Shown here piece after piece: positions 8,425-16,824 of a DNA stretch of 64,000 nucleotides; position 1 is the stretch's first letter, and each line of letters opens with the position of its first letter. The notes under the pieces are model-generated. The model worked only from the letters and a program-made list of their open reading frames with translations. It made no database searches and was not told where the DNA came from. The position numbers were made by a program, and so were the translations under genes. The DNA comes from Roseibium aggregatum IAM 12614 (GTDB taxonomy: Bacteria > Pseudomonadota > Alphaproteobacteria > Rhizobiales > Stappiaceae), in the NCBI RefSeq assembly GCF_000168975.1, contig NZ_AAUW01000005.1, positions 62,001 to 126,000 on the forward strand, written 5' to 3'.

Positions 8425-8943
8425 TTAGTTCTTGCCGTGATCCATCTTGCTGTGGTCCATGGCGCCACGCTCCGCACCGCCATTGGGGGTTTTGGCGCCC
8501 ATCTTGGAAACAGCCAGTTCGACGGCAACATCTCCGGCTTTTTCAAAGGTCAGGACAACCGGAATGCTGGAGCCTTCTTCGAAGGGTTGCTTGAGGCCCA
8601 TGAACATGATGTGGAAGCCGCCCGGTTGAAGGGCAACCGTTTCACCGGCCGGGATCTCGACGCCGTTTTCCATCTTGCGCATTTTCATCACGCCGTCGGC
8701 CACCGCCATCTCGTGAATTTCCACCTTGGCGGCGACATCGGAACTCGCCCCGACAAGGCGGTCTGAAACGGCGCCGTTGTTGATGATCTCGACGAAACCG
8801 CCACCGGCCTTTGCTTTTGGCGGGGTTGCGCGGGTCCAGGGCTGGGTCAGTGTCAGCTCGCCGACCTTGTAGTCACTGGCAAGGGCGGACAGGGAGACAA
8901 GCGAAAGGGCGGCGGCAGCCGCAACGGTTTTCCAGATTTTCAT
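8425..8943 (-). CDS. PCuAC periplasmic copper chaperone (DUF461)
   Basis: A 172-residue secreted protein with a signal peptide ending at ALASDYK. The Cu(I) site of the family is present: VEIHEM, then KMRKM, then GGFHIMFMGL, matching the H/M-x10-M-x21-H-x-M spacing type. The C-terminus has an added Met/His tail (MDHSKMDHGKN) that could bind further copper. PCuAC hands Cu(I) to SCO1 or directly to the CuA subunit of cytochrome oxidase, which matches the gene order. Confidence 0.95.
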   Translation of the reverse strand: MKIWKTVAAAAALSLVSLSALASDYKVGELTLTQPWTRATPPKAKAGGGFVEIINNGAVSDRLVGASSDVAAKVEIHEMAVADGVMKMRKMENGVEIPAGETVALQPGGFHIMFMGLKQPFEEGSSIPVVLTFEKAGDVAVELAVSKMGAKTPNGGAERGAMDHSKMDHGKN

Positions 8944-8981
8944 AAAGTTATTCCTCGAGGTCTGAGAAGTCTGACGATTTT

Positions 8982-9377
8982 TCAGACCGAGGAAGGAGGC
9001 GCCCTGATGGGGCTGGACCGCTGAGCCAGTGGCAGGACAGCCGCTTGCCTTGCCGTGAAATTCGGTTTTTCGGCGCTAGCGAGCGGTTGATCCAAATGCG
9101 GCACAGCGCTGCTTGCCAGGCAAGGGGCGATTGCGCAGCCATGGGCGCAGACCGGGCCGCATTGACAGGTCAGCGGATTGTGCGGTCCCGGCAGGCTTTG
9201 CTCCTGTCCGGAGGGCTGGCAAAGGCTGGTGAGACCTGCGGCAACCGCCGCGTCGGGCGACAACGCACTGGCAAGCACCAGAAGCACAAGGCGCATCGCA
9301 AACGCAAGGGCCACCAGCGCCACCAGAGGGTGGCGCTCCTGCCGTAGCTGTTGCAGCTTTGTGACGCGCGCTTTCAT
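8982..9377 (-). CDS. Cys-rich small membrane protein of the copper cassette
   Basis: A 131-residue protein, first gene of the copper cassette, 38 bases upstream of PCuAC. It has a basic N-terminus, one hydrophobic helix (about residues 18-48, LVALVALAFAMRLVLLVLAS) that could be an anchor or signal, then a cysteine/histidine cluster: a Cys at 53, then CQCGPVCAHGCAIAPC at 71-86. The spacing and context suggest metal binding, perhaps like DUF2946-type copper-associated proteins, but I cannot assign a family. I start at ATG 9377; the open frame extends further upstream as low-complexity Pro/Ser/Arg sequence that looks non-coding. Confidence 0.6.
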   Translation of the reverse strand: MKARVTKLQQLRQERHPLVALVALAFAMRLVLLVLASALSPDAAVAAGLTSLCQPSGQEQSLPGPHNPLTCQCGPVCAHGCAIAPCLASSAVPHLDQPLASAEKPNFTARQAAVLPLAQRSSPIRAPPSSV

Positions 9378-9483
9378 ACCAGCGGCTATAAGCCGGTTGT
9401 ACCGCCGTGTCGAGAGGCGAAACCGCGCAGGTGAAGGTGTAGGCGCAGCGGCCGAAGGCCGGGCGACATGCATCGGAAAGGCA

Positions 9484-10872
9484 TCAGGCCGATGGCGGTT
9501 TTTTGTCCGCTGCGTCTTGGGTTCCGGCGGGTTCGGCGGAAGCGGCATCCTCGCTGTTCGTATCTGCCTCGGTCGACGTTTCGAAATTGTAGATGTCGTC
9601 TTCGTAGGCCGGGAAATCCTCGGGCGCGATGACATATTCTTCCGCGGCCGCATCCAGGGGCTCGGCGGAGATGACCGAACCGACCTGTGCGGTGGATGCG
9701 TATTCGAAGTCTGTCTTTTCTTCGCCGGTCGGTGCCTCACGGGTCAGGACACGGGCAAGGATGAAGATCACCATCAGAATATTCGCCGCGATGATCATGA
9801 TGTAGAGGCCGGATGGGCCGGTGTGGCTCATGATCATGGAGGCTGCGAGAGGTCCGATGATCGAGCCGATACCAAACGACAGCAGCATGCCGGAGGAGGT
9901 GGCGACGAAATCTTCCGCAGCGGCGTGGTCGAAGGCGTGGGCAACCGCGATTGCATAAAGCGGCTGGACGGCCATACCCACGGCCACCGCGCTCAACATG
10001 GCAACCAGGAAATCCGTCGGCGAGAAGAACACGATTGCCGTCGAGACGGCTGCAGTCGCGATGCCGAGACCGGCGATCACGAGACGACGGTCGATGCGGT
10101 CGGAGAGCCGGCCCACTGGCCACTGTGCGATGAGACCGCCGCCGACGATGGCGGCCGCATAAAACGCGGCCTGCTTGGTGGAAAGGCCAATCTGCGACCC
10201 GTAGAGAGACGAGAGCGTGAGCAGAGCCCCTTGCGAACTGCCGACGAAAAGCACGCCAATAAATGCTGCCGGGGAGTTCTTGTAGAGCTTCACCGGCTGG
10301 AAACGCACCAGCGTGATTGGCGCAGGTTGGGTCGATGTGGTCAGCGAAACGGGCATCACGGCAAGGGACACCATCACCGACGCAATTGCGAAGGGGATGA
10401 AATCGGCGATGTTCATCGACGCGATGGAGATCTGCCCCAGCATCAGGGCGCCGAACAGGATGACGATGTAAAACGACATCACCGTGCCGCGGTTCTCGTT
10501 CGAGGCGCTTTCGTTCAGCCAGCTTTCGACGATCATGTAAAAGCCGGCAAGGCTGAAACCGGAGATCATGCGGATGATCATCCAGGCATAGGGATCGATC
10601 AGCACCGGATGCAGGATGGCAGCGGCCGACATCAGCGAAACAAGCGCGGCAAAGGCGCGAATGTGCCCGGCGCGCATGATCACCAGCGGTGCGCCGAGGC
10701 AACCGATCACCATGCCGAAGAAATAGGCCGACGACACCAGACCGATTTCGAAATCGGTGAAGTAAAACCGTTCCGCGGCGAGTGGCAGCAGTGTTGTCTG
10801 CAGACCGTGCCCGAATATGAGCAGGGCAACCGACAACAAGAGAGCGGAGACGGAAAGAAGGGTCTGAGCCAT
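9484..10872 (-). CDS. MFS transporter with acidic C-terminal tail
   Basis: A 462-residue major facilitator with 12 predicted helices, closest in feel to the YcaD-like group. It begins MAQTLLSVSALLLSVALLIFG, and the loop 2-3 motif region reads YFFGMVIGCLGAPLVIMRAGHIR. A second A-motif-like segment (AQWPVGRLSDRIDRR) begins the second half. The last 70 residues are hydrophilic and acidic (EEYVIAPEDFPAYEDD), a tail not needed for transport. The ATG at 10872 has AGGA 7 bases upstream; longer in-frame starts add non-membrane sequence. The substrate is unknown. Confidence 0.85.
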   Translation of the reverse strand: MAQTLLSVSALLLSVALLIFGHGLQTTLLPLAAERFYFTDFEIGLVSSAYFFGMVIGCLGAPLVIMRAGHIRAFAALVSLMSAAAILHPVLIDPYAWMIIRMISGFSLAGFYMIVESWLNESASNENRGTVMSFYIVILFGALMLGQISIASMNIADFIPFAIASVMVSLAVMPVSLTTSTQPAPITLVRFQPVKLYKNSPAAFIGVLFVGSSQGALLTLSSLYGSQIGLSTKQAAFYAAAIVGGGLIAQWPVGRLSDRIDRRLVIAGLGIATAAVSTAIVFFSPTDFLVAMLSAVAVGMAVQPLYAIAVAHAFDHAAAEDFVATSSGMLLSFGIGSIIGPLAASMIMSHTGPSGLYIMIIAANILMVIFILARVLTREAPTGEEKTDFEYASTAQVGSVISAEPLDAAAEEYVIAPEDFPAYEDDIYNFETSTEADTNSEDAASAEPAGTQDAADKKPPSA

Positions 10873-11097
10873 GGCTGCATCCTGACGATGGATCGCCGCA
10901 GCCCGGTCGGGAGCGTTGCGGCTGGTATCGTGCTCTAGAAATAAAACAAAAGCGCCGGTTTGATCCGACGCGTTCATTTCTTTCGTCCAGCCTTTTCAGG
11001 TATGGCAGCCCATGTCAATCAGGATCGAAACCCGCTCCCCAGTCGACTTTGTTCCCAGCTTCTGGTGACGTGCGGGGGCCGGAAGGCTGAAAGCCGG

Positions 11098-13017
11098 TCA
11101 GGCGCGCTGTGGCGCGCTGACAGAGGCCGTGCCGAGTGCGGTAAAGACAGTCTTCAAAATGCCGTCGCTGTTGAGACCTGCGCGGGCATACATGGCATCC
11201 GGCTTGTCGTGGTCGAGATAGGCATCCGGCAGAGCCAGCGCACGCACCTTCAAGCCGTTGTCCAGAAGGCCTTCCTCAGCAAGCCGGGTCAGGACGTGGC
11301 TGCCGAAGCCGCCGGCCGATCCTTCCTCGATCATCACGAGAACCTCATGCTCGCGGGCGAGACGACGGATCATGTCCATGTCGAGAGGTTTGGCGAAACG
11401 GGCGTCTGCGACGGTGGTCGAAAGACCGGCGGCATCCAGTTCGTCCGCAGCCTTCAGACATTCGCTCATGCGGCCGCCGAAGTTCAGGAGGGCGACTTTC
11501 GTGCCTTCCCTGCGGATGACGCCCTTGCCGATTTCAAGCACGCTGCCGCGTTCCGGCATGTCGAGACCGACGCCTTCGCCGCGCGGGTAGCGGAACGAGA
11601 TCGGGCCTTCGTCATAGGCAACGGCCGTTGCCACCATGTGGCGCAGTTCCACTTCGTCAGACGCGGCCATGACGACAAAACCCGGAAGGCACGTCAGGAA
11701 CGCGGTGTCGAAGGCACCTGCGTGGGTCGGGCCATCCGCGCCGACAAGACCCGCCCGGTCTATCGGAAAGCGCACCGGCAGGCCCTGGATTGCCACGTCG
11801 TGGACCACCTGGTCATAGGCCCGCTGCAGGAACGTGGAATAGATCGCGCAAAAGGGCTTGAAGCCTTCGGTCGCAAGGCCCGCGGCAAAGGTAACGGCAT
11901 GCTGCTCGGCAATGCCGACGTCGAAGGTGCGTTTCGGATAGGCTTCGCCGAACAGATCAAGCCCCGTGCCGTCCGGCATGGCGGCAGTGATGGCGAGCAC
12001 CCGGTCGTCTGTTTCCGCTTCCTTGATCAGTGACGTTGCAAAAACATTGGTGTAGCTGGGTGCATTGGCTTTCGGCTTGGCCTGCTTGCCGGTAACGACA
12101 TCGAACTTGGCAACGCCGTGATATTTGTCCTTCGCCCCTTCCGCTGGCGCATATCCCTTGCCCTTCTGCGTAACCGCATGGATCAGGATCGGGCCATGGT
12201 GAGTGTCGCGGACATTCTTCAGGACAGGCAGGAGGTGTTCGAGGTTGTGACCGTCCACCGGGCCGACGTAGTAGAATCCGAGTTCCTCGAACAGCGTTCC
12301 CCCGGTCCAGAAGCCGCGGGCATATTCTTCGGCGCGTGCGGCCTTCTCGAAAACCGGCTTGGGCAGGTTCTTGACCAGATTCTTGGCCGCGTCGCGAAAG
12401 GTCTGGTAGGTCGGGCCGGAGACGAGCTTGGCCAGATAGGCGGACATGGCACCGACCGGCGGTGCGATGGACATGTCGTTGTCGTTCAGGATGACGATGA
12501 GACGCGAGCCGAGATGGCCGGCGTTGTTCATCGCTTCATAGGCCATGCCAGCGGACATGGCGCCATCACCGATCACGGCAATAACGTTGTTGCTGCCGCC
12601 CTTCAGATCACGGCCGGCGGCCATGCCGAGACCTGCCGAAATCGAGGTGGAGGAATGTGCCGCGCCAAATGGGTCAAAGGGGCTCTCGGCGCGTTTTGTG
12701 AAGCCTGACAGGCCATCGCCCTGGCGAAGGGTGCGGATTCGGTCCCGGCGCTCCGTCAGGATCTTGTGCGGATAGCACTGGTGGCCAACGTCCCAGATGA
12801 GCTTGTCATCGGGCGTGTTGAACACATAGTGCAATGCGACAGTCAACTCGACGACACCAAGCCCGGCCCCCAGGTGACCGCCTGTAATCGACACGGCATC
12901 AATCGTTTCCGCGCGCAATTCGTCGGCGAGCTGCTTGAGATCGCTTTCATCAAGCTGGCGCAGATCGGCCGGGGACTTAACCTGGTCAAGAAGAGGGGTA
13001 TCGGGCTTCGAAGTCAC
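11098..13017 (-). CDS. dxs: 1-deoxy-D-xylulose-5-phosphate synthase
   Basis: DXS condenses pyruvate and glyceraldehyde 3-phosphate in a thiamine-diphosphate-dependent reaction, the first step of the MEP isoprenoid pathway. The 639-residue product has the N-terminal [18 protein letters not shown] and [13 protein letters not shown] motifs, the ThDP/Mg site [18 protein letters not shown] with NDNDMSI, and the transketolase C-terminal parts ([30 protein letters not shown]). I use GTG at 13017, which puts the canonical [16 protein letters not shown] near the N-terminus and has a GGAG 11 bases upstream. A 402-base gap separates it from xseB upstream. Confidence 0.97.
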   Translation of the reverse strand: MTSKPDTPLLDQVKSPADLRQLDESDLKQLADELRAETIDAVSITGGHLGAGLGVVELTVALHYVFNTPDDKLIWDVGHQCYPHKILTERRDRIRTLRQGDGLSGFTKRAESPFDPFGAAHSSTSISAGLGMAAGRDLKGGSNNVIAVIGDGAMSAGMAYEAMNNAGHLGSRLIVILNDNDMSIAPPVGAMSAYLAKLVSGPTYQTFRDAAKNLVKNLPKPVFEKAARAEEYARGFWTGGTLFEELGFYYVGPVDGHNLEHLLPVLKNVRDTHHGPILIHAVTQKGKGYAPAEGAKDKYHGVAKFDVVTGKQAKPKANAPSYTNVFATSLIKEAETDDRVLAITAAMPDGTGLDLFGEAYPKRTFDVGIAEQHAVTFAAGLATEGFKPFCAIYSTFLQRAYDQVVHDVAIQGLPVRFPIDRAGLVGADGPTHAGAFDTAFLTCLPGFVVMAASDEVELRHMVATAVAYDEGPISFRYPRGEGVGLDMPERGSVLEIGKGVIRREGTKVALLNFGGRMSECLKAADELDAAGLSTTVADARFAKPLDMDMIRRLAREHEVLVMIEEGSAGGFGSHVLTRLAEEGLLDNGLKVRALALPDAYLDHDKPDAMYARAGLNSDGILKTVFTALGTASVSAPQRA

Positions 13018-13419
13018 TCTGGAGATAGCTCCACGAATTGAAACATGGCGGGCAGGCATACACCAACCGGATATAGGGCGCAAATCGGGCAGGTGGTATG
13101 CGCCAAATTGGCTCCCTGATTCCTGCGACGGAAACGCCCGACACTTGATGGAAACGGCTTAAAGGGCTTTTTGGCAGAAAACGTGCAGGTTTTGGCGAAA
13201 ATGCGCGCAGTTACGCTATCGAAAGATGCAAATTATCAGAATGAGACCGTCTGCTGCTGACGACGTCATCTGGGGCACTGTTATTTGTTTGACCCATGAA
13301 ACGTCGATTTCGGTTCCAAGGTGTGCTTCCGAATACCATCGTCACAATCGAGCGAGCCGCCACGCAGTTCGGAATCGACTCAGGAAGCGGTCAGGGGGTT
13401 ATCCGTTGGCGTGGCTGGC
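13018..13419. other. Intergenic region between xseB and dxs, no feature recognised
   Basis: Four hundred bases between two minus-strand genes. Short open frames occur on the plus strand, but they show no domain, ribosome site or amphipathic pattern. I could not place a convincing dxs promoter. The GTTATTTGTTTGACCC stretch near 13280 is AT-richer than its surroundings and could belong to a promoter. Confidence 0.4.
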
Positions 13420-13668
13420 TTATTGCGGATCGAGGGCTTCGGTACCGCTGGCTTCACCGTTCTGACCAAGCTGGATCTTCTCGACCTTGGCTTCCGCGGA
13501 TTTCAGAAGCGTGTCGCAATGTTTGCGCAACGCGTCGCCGCGTTCGTACATGTCGATGCTCCGCTCCAGCGGCACGTTGCCCTGCTCGAGTTCCCGCACA
13601 ATGGTTTCGAGCTGCTTCAGCGCTTCTTCGAAGGAAAGGCCGGCAATGTCGTTGGCAGCATCGGTCAT
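13420..13668 (-). CDS. xseB: Exodeoxyribonuclease VII small subunit
   Basis: XseB is the small regulatory subunit of exonuclease VII, which degrades single-stranded DNA into oligonucleotides together with XseA. The 82-residue product has the family signature [34 protein letters not shown], then an amphipathic helix, and ends in a variable Gln/Glu/Ala tail. The ATG at 13668 gives the usual length; a longer in-frame start would add a basic, non-conserved segment. It follows the HDAC-like gene on the same strand at a spacing of 115 bases. xseA is not in the window. Confidence 0.95.
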   Translation of the reverse strand: MTDAANDIAGLSFEEALKQLETIVRELEQGNVPLERSIDMYERGDALRKHCDTLLKSAEAKVEKIQLGQNGEASGTEALDPQ

Positions 13669-13783
13669 CGATAGGATCCCGTTTGTCTGAATGGCGTCTG
13701 GTCTTGAGGGAAACTTGCGGTCTGAGGGCCGAAGGTCAAGGTTTGATTTCGGCCTTCTGCCGGTCATCCCCGTGCTTTTCGCC

Positions 13784-14713
13784 CTAACCGGTCATGAGGG
13801 TCATGACATGTGCGGCGACCGATCGCGCCAGGCCTTCAAGATCGTATCCGCCTTCAAGAACCGAGATCAGATGACCATTGCTGTGGGCGTCGGCGACGTC
13901 CATCAACGCCCGTGTGGCCCAGGCGAAGTCCGCCTCGACAAGGTTGAGCCCGCCCAGCGGGTCGCGCATGTGCGCGTCGAACCCTGCGGAAATGATCACC
14001 AGTTCCGGTGCGAAGTGATTGAGACGCGGCAGGAGCAGCACCTCGAAGGCTTCCTTGAAGCCGGTTCCGTCTTCCCCCGGGGCCAGCGGTGCGTTCACGA
14101 TGGTGTTGGCCTCTCCGGTCTCCGAAGCAGCTCCCGAGCCCGGATAAAGCGGCATCTGGTGGGTGGAGCAATACATCACCGTCGGATCGTCCCAGAAGAT
14201 GTCCTGGGTGCCGTTGCCGTGGTGAACGTCGAAATCGACGATGGCGACCCGATCCAACCCGAACTTCGCCTGTGCATAGCGCGCGGCAACCGCTGCATTG
14301 TTGAAGAAGCAGAAGCCCATGGCGCGGTCTTTTTCCGCGTGGTGGCCGGGAGGACGGGAAGCGGAGAAGGCGTTGTTGACCCTCTTGGTCAGGACCTCGT
14401 CGACAGCGCGGCAAGCGCCGCCAACACCGCGCAGCGCGGCTTCCCAGGTGCCGGGCGACATGGTGGTGTCGGCATCGACGCGGGCCGTCCCTTCCGTTGG
14501 CGCCAGCCGGTGGATCTGGTCGACGTAGCTCATCGGGTGAGCGCGGGCGATGTCCTCAACAGTCCCCATGGGCGCGAGATCGCGCTCCACGGACTGGAAC
14601 TTTTCGTGCTCCAAAATCCTGTCGATCGCCCGGATACGGTCCGGCCGCTCCGGATGCCCCACGGGTGTCAGGTGATCGAGATAGGATGAATGGTGCAGAA
14701 GCAGCGTAGACAA
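13784..14713 (-). CDS. Histone-deacetylase-like amidohydrolase (acetylpolyamine/AcuC-type)
   Basis: A 309-residue zinc hydrolase of the arginase/deacetylase superfamily. Motifs in order: [11 protein letters not shown] near the N-terminus, [21 protein letters not shown] (charge-relay histidine pair), [13 protein letters not shown] (zinc ligands Asp and His), [14 protein letters not shown] (zinc Asp), and [10 protein letters not shown] (catalytic Tyr region). Bacterial members deacetylate acetylpolyamines or other small amides rather than histones. The start is TTG at 14713, matching the family N-terminus; no in-frame ATG lies close upstream. In many alphaproteobacteria this gene sits with xseB, as here. 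Confidence 0.92.
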   Translation of the reverse strand: MSTLLLHHSSYLDHLTPVGHPERPDRIRAIDRILEHEKFQSVERDLAPMGTVEDIARAHPMSYVDQIHRLAPTEGTARVDADTTMSPGTWEAALRGVGGACRAVDEVLTKRVNNAFSASRPPGHHAEKDRAMGFCFFNNAAVAARYAQAKFGLDRVAIVDFDVHHGNGTQDIFWDDPTVMYCSTHQMPLYPGSGAASETGEANTIVNAPLAPGEDGTGFKEAFEVLLLPRLNHFAPELVIISAGFDAHMRDPLGGLNLVEADFAWATRALMDVADAHSNGHLISVLEGGYDLEGLARSVAAHVMTLMTG

Positions 14714-14758
14714 AGGGGCGTTTCCGGAAGGTCGATTGTTATCTTTTGTAGCCTCTGC

Positions 14759-14787
14759 ATCAGAGCGGTTGCAGAACAGGCTGTCAA
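14759..14787 (-). promoter_or_regulatory. Candidate promoter of the HDAC-like gene and xseB
   Basis: On the minus strand, a perfect -35 box TTGACA (14782-14787) is followed after 17 bases by TCTGAT (14759-14764). This would give a leader of about 40 bases to the TTG start at 14713. The -10 box is only a fair match. Confidence 0.35.
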
Positions 14788-15084
14788 TTCCCGCATTGGA
14801 CTAACCACTGCGGCAAATCGGGAGAGTGGCGGAAAAGGGAAATCCGTCATTGATCGTGCAATCGGGAAGACGGCAGCCGAATGTAAATGTCAGCCCCTCG
14901 GCGAAAGACACATCATACCCGCCGAGTCAGCATGCCGTTTATAACCCTGGAGAGGCCCAGGCCCGTTCGACCTCTGCGTGTAACCCCCTGAAAGGAGTTG
15001 CCGGCCGTCATGCTGAACGCTCTGGTTGCCTGCGCTGTGGCGTCGGATAGGGCTGATCGTATTTGGGTGGGGTCAGGGAAAGGG

Positions 15085-15180
15085 CAAAAAAGCGGGCCGG
15101 CTATCTTGCCGGCCCTTACCGAGGTGCGAGCACCGCAATGCCCGAGGGGAGGTCCGCTGCATCTCAATTCTGATTCTCAA
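15085..15180 (-). ncRNA. Candidate small RNA ending in an intrinsic terminator
   Basis: Minus-strand reading: a C-rich loop ACCTCCCCTCGGG, then a hairpin GGTGCTCGCACC, then the terminator stem GGGCCGGC with T-tract. A C-rich, anti-Shine-Dalgarno-like loop upstream of a terminator is typical of alphaproteobacterial trans-acting sRNAs. The 5' end is not determined. No known RNA family was recognised, so this rests on structure only. Confidence 0.3.
15086..15115 (-). terminator. Strong intrinsic terminator
   Basis: On the minus strand, GGGCCGGC-AAGATA-GCCGGCCC forms a perfect 8-bp GC stem and is followed by GC and six T residues (15086-15091). The nearest upstream minus-strand gene stops at 15515, 400 bases away. 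Confidence 0.75.
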
Positions 15181-15514
15181 ACTACGCGATTCCAGTAAGG
15201 GAACGCGAGCTTTTTACCGTAATCCATTTGGGGCATGGTGTTGATAAGTTTGCAGTAGAGGTTCTTATATCAACGGATATTGTATGAATTGCTTAACCAA
15301 AATCGAGATTTGGCGGCGGGGGTTGCTTGCTTTCGGAGGCGGAAACTTGCTGATCTTTTCTATTAACTTAAGGTGATCCGGATTCAGCTTGAAATTTAGC
15401 ACCTGCTTCCGAGTTGCTGTTTTTTAAGGCCTTTTGTTTTGTTGCTGAAGAATGCGTCAAAAGCGCAGCTCATTAATTTAGCCGGCTCAATCGAAGGCAA
15501 GGGGCTGGCAGGTG

Positions 15515-16510
15515 TCAGTCGCGCGGGGCGGCTGCGCGGCGCAGCCGGTCATTGATCGCTTCGCCCAGTCCAAAGCTGGGGATAAACTGCACCTTGATGG
15601 TGCTGACACCCTGCGCATCGAGAAATCGCATGGCGCGAAACAGATTGGCGGCAGCTTCTGCAAGGCCGCCTGTCGGGCTCAGGTTGAATTCCGCCTTTGC
15701 AAGTTCAGCCCCTGGCAAACGATTGGTGCCGAAAGAGAGCAGCCCGTCGCCGGCACTCACCTCGCTTGCGTTCAGCAGCATGGCCGCATCGGGCGCATAA
15801 TGAGACGTCAGCATTCCCGGTGCTGCCGGGGCATCCGGCCGCATGTCCGGGCTGGCGCCTTCAAGAGGCTGCCCCAGCACACGTTCGATGTCCTCGCGTG
15901 CAAGACCGCCCGGCCGCAGCAGGCGCGGCGTTCCGTCAACCAGCCCGACGATGGTGGATTCGATGCCGACGGCGCAAGCGCCCGCGTCGATGACGAAACT
16001 GAGCGAAGGACCAAGATCGGCAACCACGTCTTCTGCCCGCGTCGGGCTGATCTTGCCCGACCGGTTTGCACTTGGCGCTGCTAGTGGCCTGCCGGTCTTT
16101 TCGGCCAGAAATCGCATGACCGGGCCGACAGGCACGCGCAGGGCAACAGTTTGAAGCCCGGCGGTGGCCAGATCGGAAATCGGGGAACCTGCGCGCTTGG
16201 GCACGACCAGCGTCAGGGGGCCGGGCCAGAAGGCCTCGGCCAGTGCCAGCGCGCGTTCGTCGAAGACGCCGTGGTCCAGCGCAGCGCCCAGTGTCTGGAC
16301 ATGCGAGATGAGCGGGTTGAACTGCGGCCGCCCCTTGGCTGCGAATATCTTCGCACAGGCCGTACCGTTGGTGGCATCGGCGGCAAGGCCGTAGACGGTT
16401 TCGGTCGGCACCGCCACCAGCTCACCGGCCATCAGGGCAGCGCATACGGCATCTGCTTCAGGCGCTGCCTGCCAGTTGGCGTCGGCGATGTCGAGCGTCC
16501 AAGTCCGCAT
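15515..16510 (-). CDS. L-threonylcarbamoyladenylate synthase (Sua5/TsaC type)
   Basis: This enzyme makes threonylcarbamoyl-AMP from threonine, bicarbonate and ATP, the first step of the t6A37 modification of ANN-decoding tRNAs. The 331-residue product has the YrdC domain (residues 15-200: AVPTETVYGLAADATN, KGRPQFNPLISH, RPLAAPSANRSG) and the C-terminal Sua5 domain (APGMLTSHYAPDAAML), so it is the long Sua5 form. The ATG at 16510 gives the normal N-terminus. The frame stays open for another 109 codons upstream, but that part is Arg-rich and covers the promoter of the divergent acyl-CoA dehydrogenase. Confidence 0.95.
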   Translation of the reverse strand: MRTWTLDIADANWQAAPEADAVCAALMAGELVAVPTETVYGLAADATNGTACAKIFAAKGRPQFNPLISHVQTLGAALDHGVFDERALALAEAFWPGPLTLVVPKRAGSPISDLATAGLQTVALRVPVGPVMRFLAEKTGRPLAAPSANRSGKISPTRAEDVVADLGPSLSFVIDAGACAVGIESTIVGLVDGTPRLLRPGGLAREDIERVLGQPLEGASPDMRPDAPAAPGMLTSHYAPDAAMLLNASEVSAGDGLLSFGTNRLPGAELAKAEFNLSPTGGLAEAAANLFRAMRFLDAQGVSTIKVQFIPSFGLGEAINDRLRRAAAPRD

Positions 16511-16673
16511 GTGCCTCACTCGCTGGCGTATCAGGCGTTTACGGGCAGCCTGGATACGCAAAGATTTTCGTTCCGGTGACGGTGTTGCAGTCCTGTCTGG
16601 CAGGAACCAGACCAACCGGACAACTCGTTTCCGCAATTGACCAAAAAGACGATGACCTGCCGCTGCGATACGG

Positions 16674-16702
16674 GTTGACGTTAACGTCAACGGGTCTATT
16701 GT
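16674..16702 (+). promoter_or_regulatory. 18-bp perfect palindrome overlapping the acyl-CoA dehydrogenase promoter
   Basis: GTTGACGTTAACGTCAAC (16674-16691) is a perfect inverted repeat. Its TTGACG is also a good -35 box, with TATTGT (16697-16702) 16 bases further on as -10. A protein on this site would compete with RNA polymerase. The sequence resembles, from memory, operators of MerR-type regulators of branched-chain and fatty acid catabolism such as LiuR. No regulator gene is adjacent. Confidence 0.5.
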
Positions 16703-16824
16703 CCTTTCAAACCGCTGTCGATATTGCCTTTTGCGGAGTAGCCTTGCCGCCGTCAAGCTCGGAACAGCGAAAACCGTCATTCGGCGGAATGAATCAAAAG
16801 CCAACTGGTTTTGGGAGGACTTGA

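Larger units (their letters stand above)
14788..15514. other. Long intergenic region with terminator and possible small RNA
   Basis: About 730 bases with no gene I trust. The plus strand has several short frames without domains. On the minus strand, a structured, GC-rich segment (about 15085-15180) ends in a strong intrinsic terminator more than 400 bases beyond the stop of the upstream minus-strand gene, so a separate short transcript is possible. The part from about 15240 to 15480 is AT-rich, including TTATATCAACGGATATTG and a T-rich stretch near 15420, as promoters often are. Confidence 0.4.

Noticed and set aside
9178..10938. Plus-strand frame opposite the MFS gene and copper-cassette gene
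   Set aside because: His/Asp/Arg-rich low-complexity translation typical of an antisense shadow; the MFS on the other strand is well supported.
13226..13465. Short plus-strand ORF between dxs and xseB
   Set aside because: No domain, no ribosome site, and it runs into the xseB coding region on the opposite strand.
15121..15515. Rnase P RNA, 4.5S RNA or tmRNA in the long gap
   Set aside because: None of their conserved core sequences could be found on either strand.
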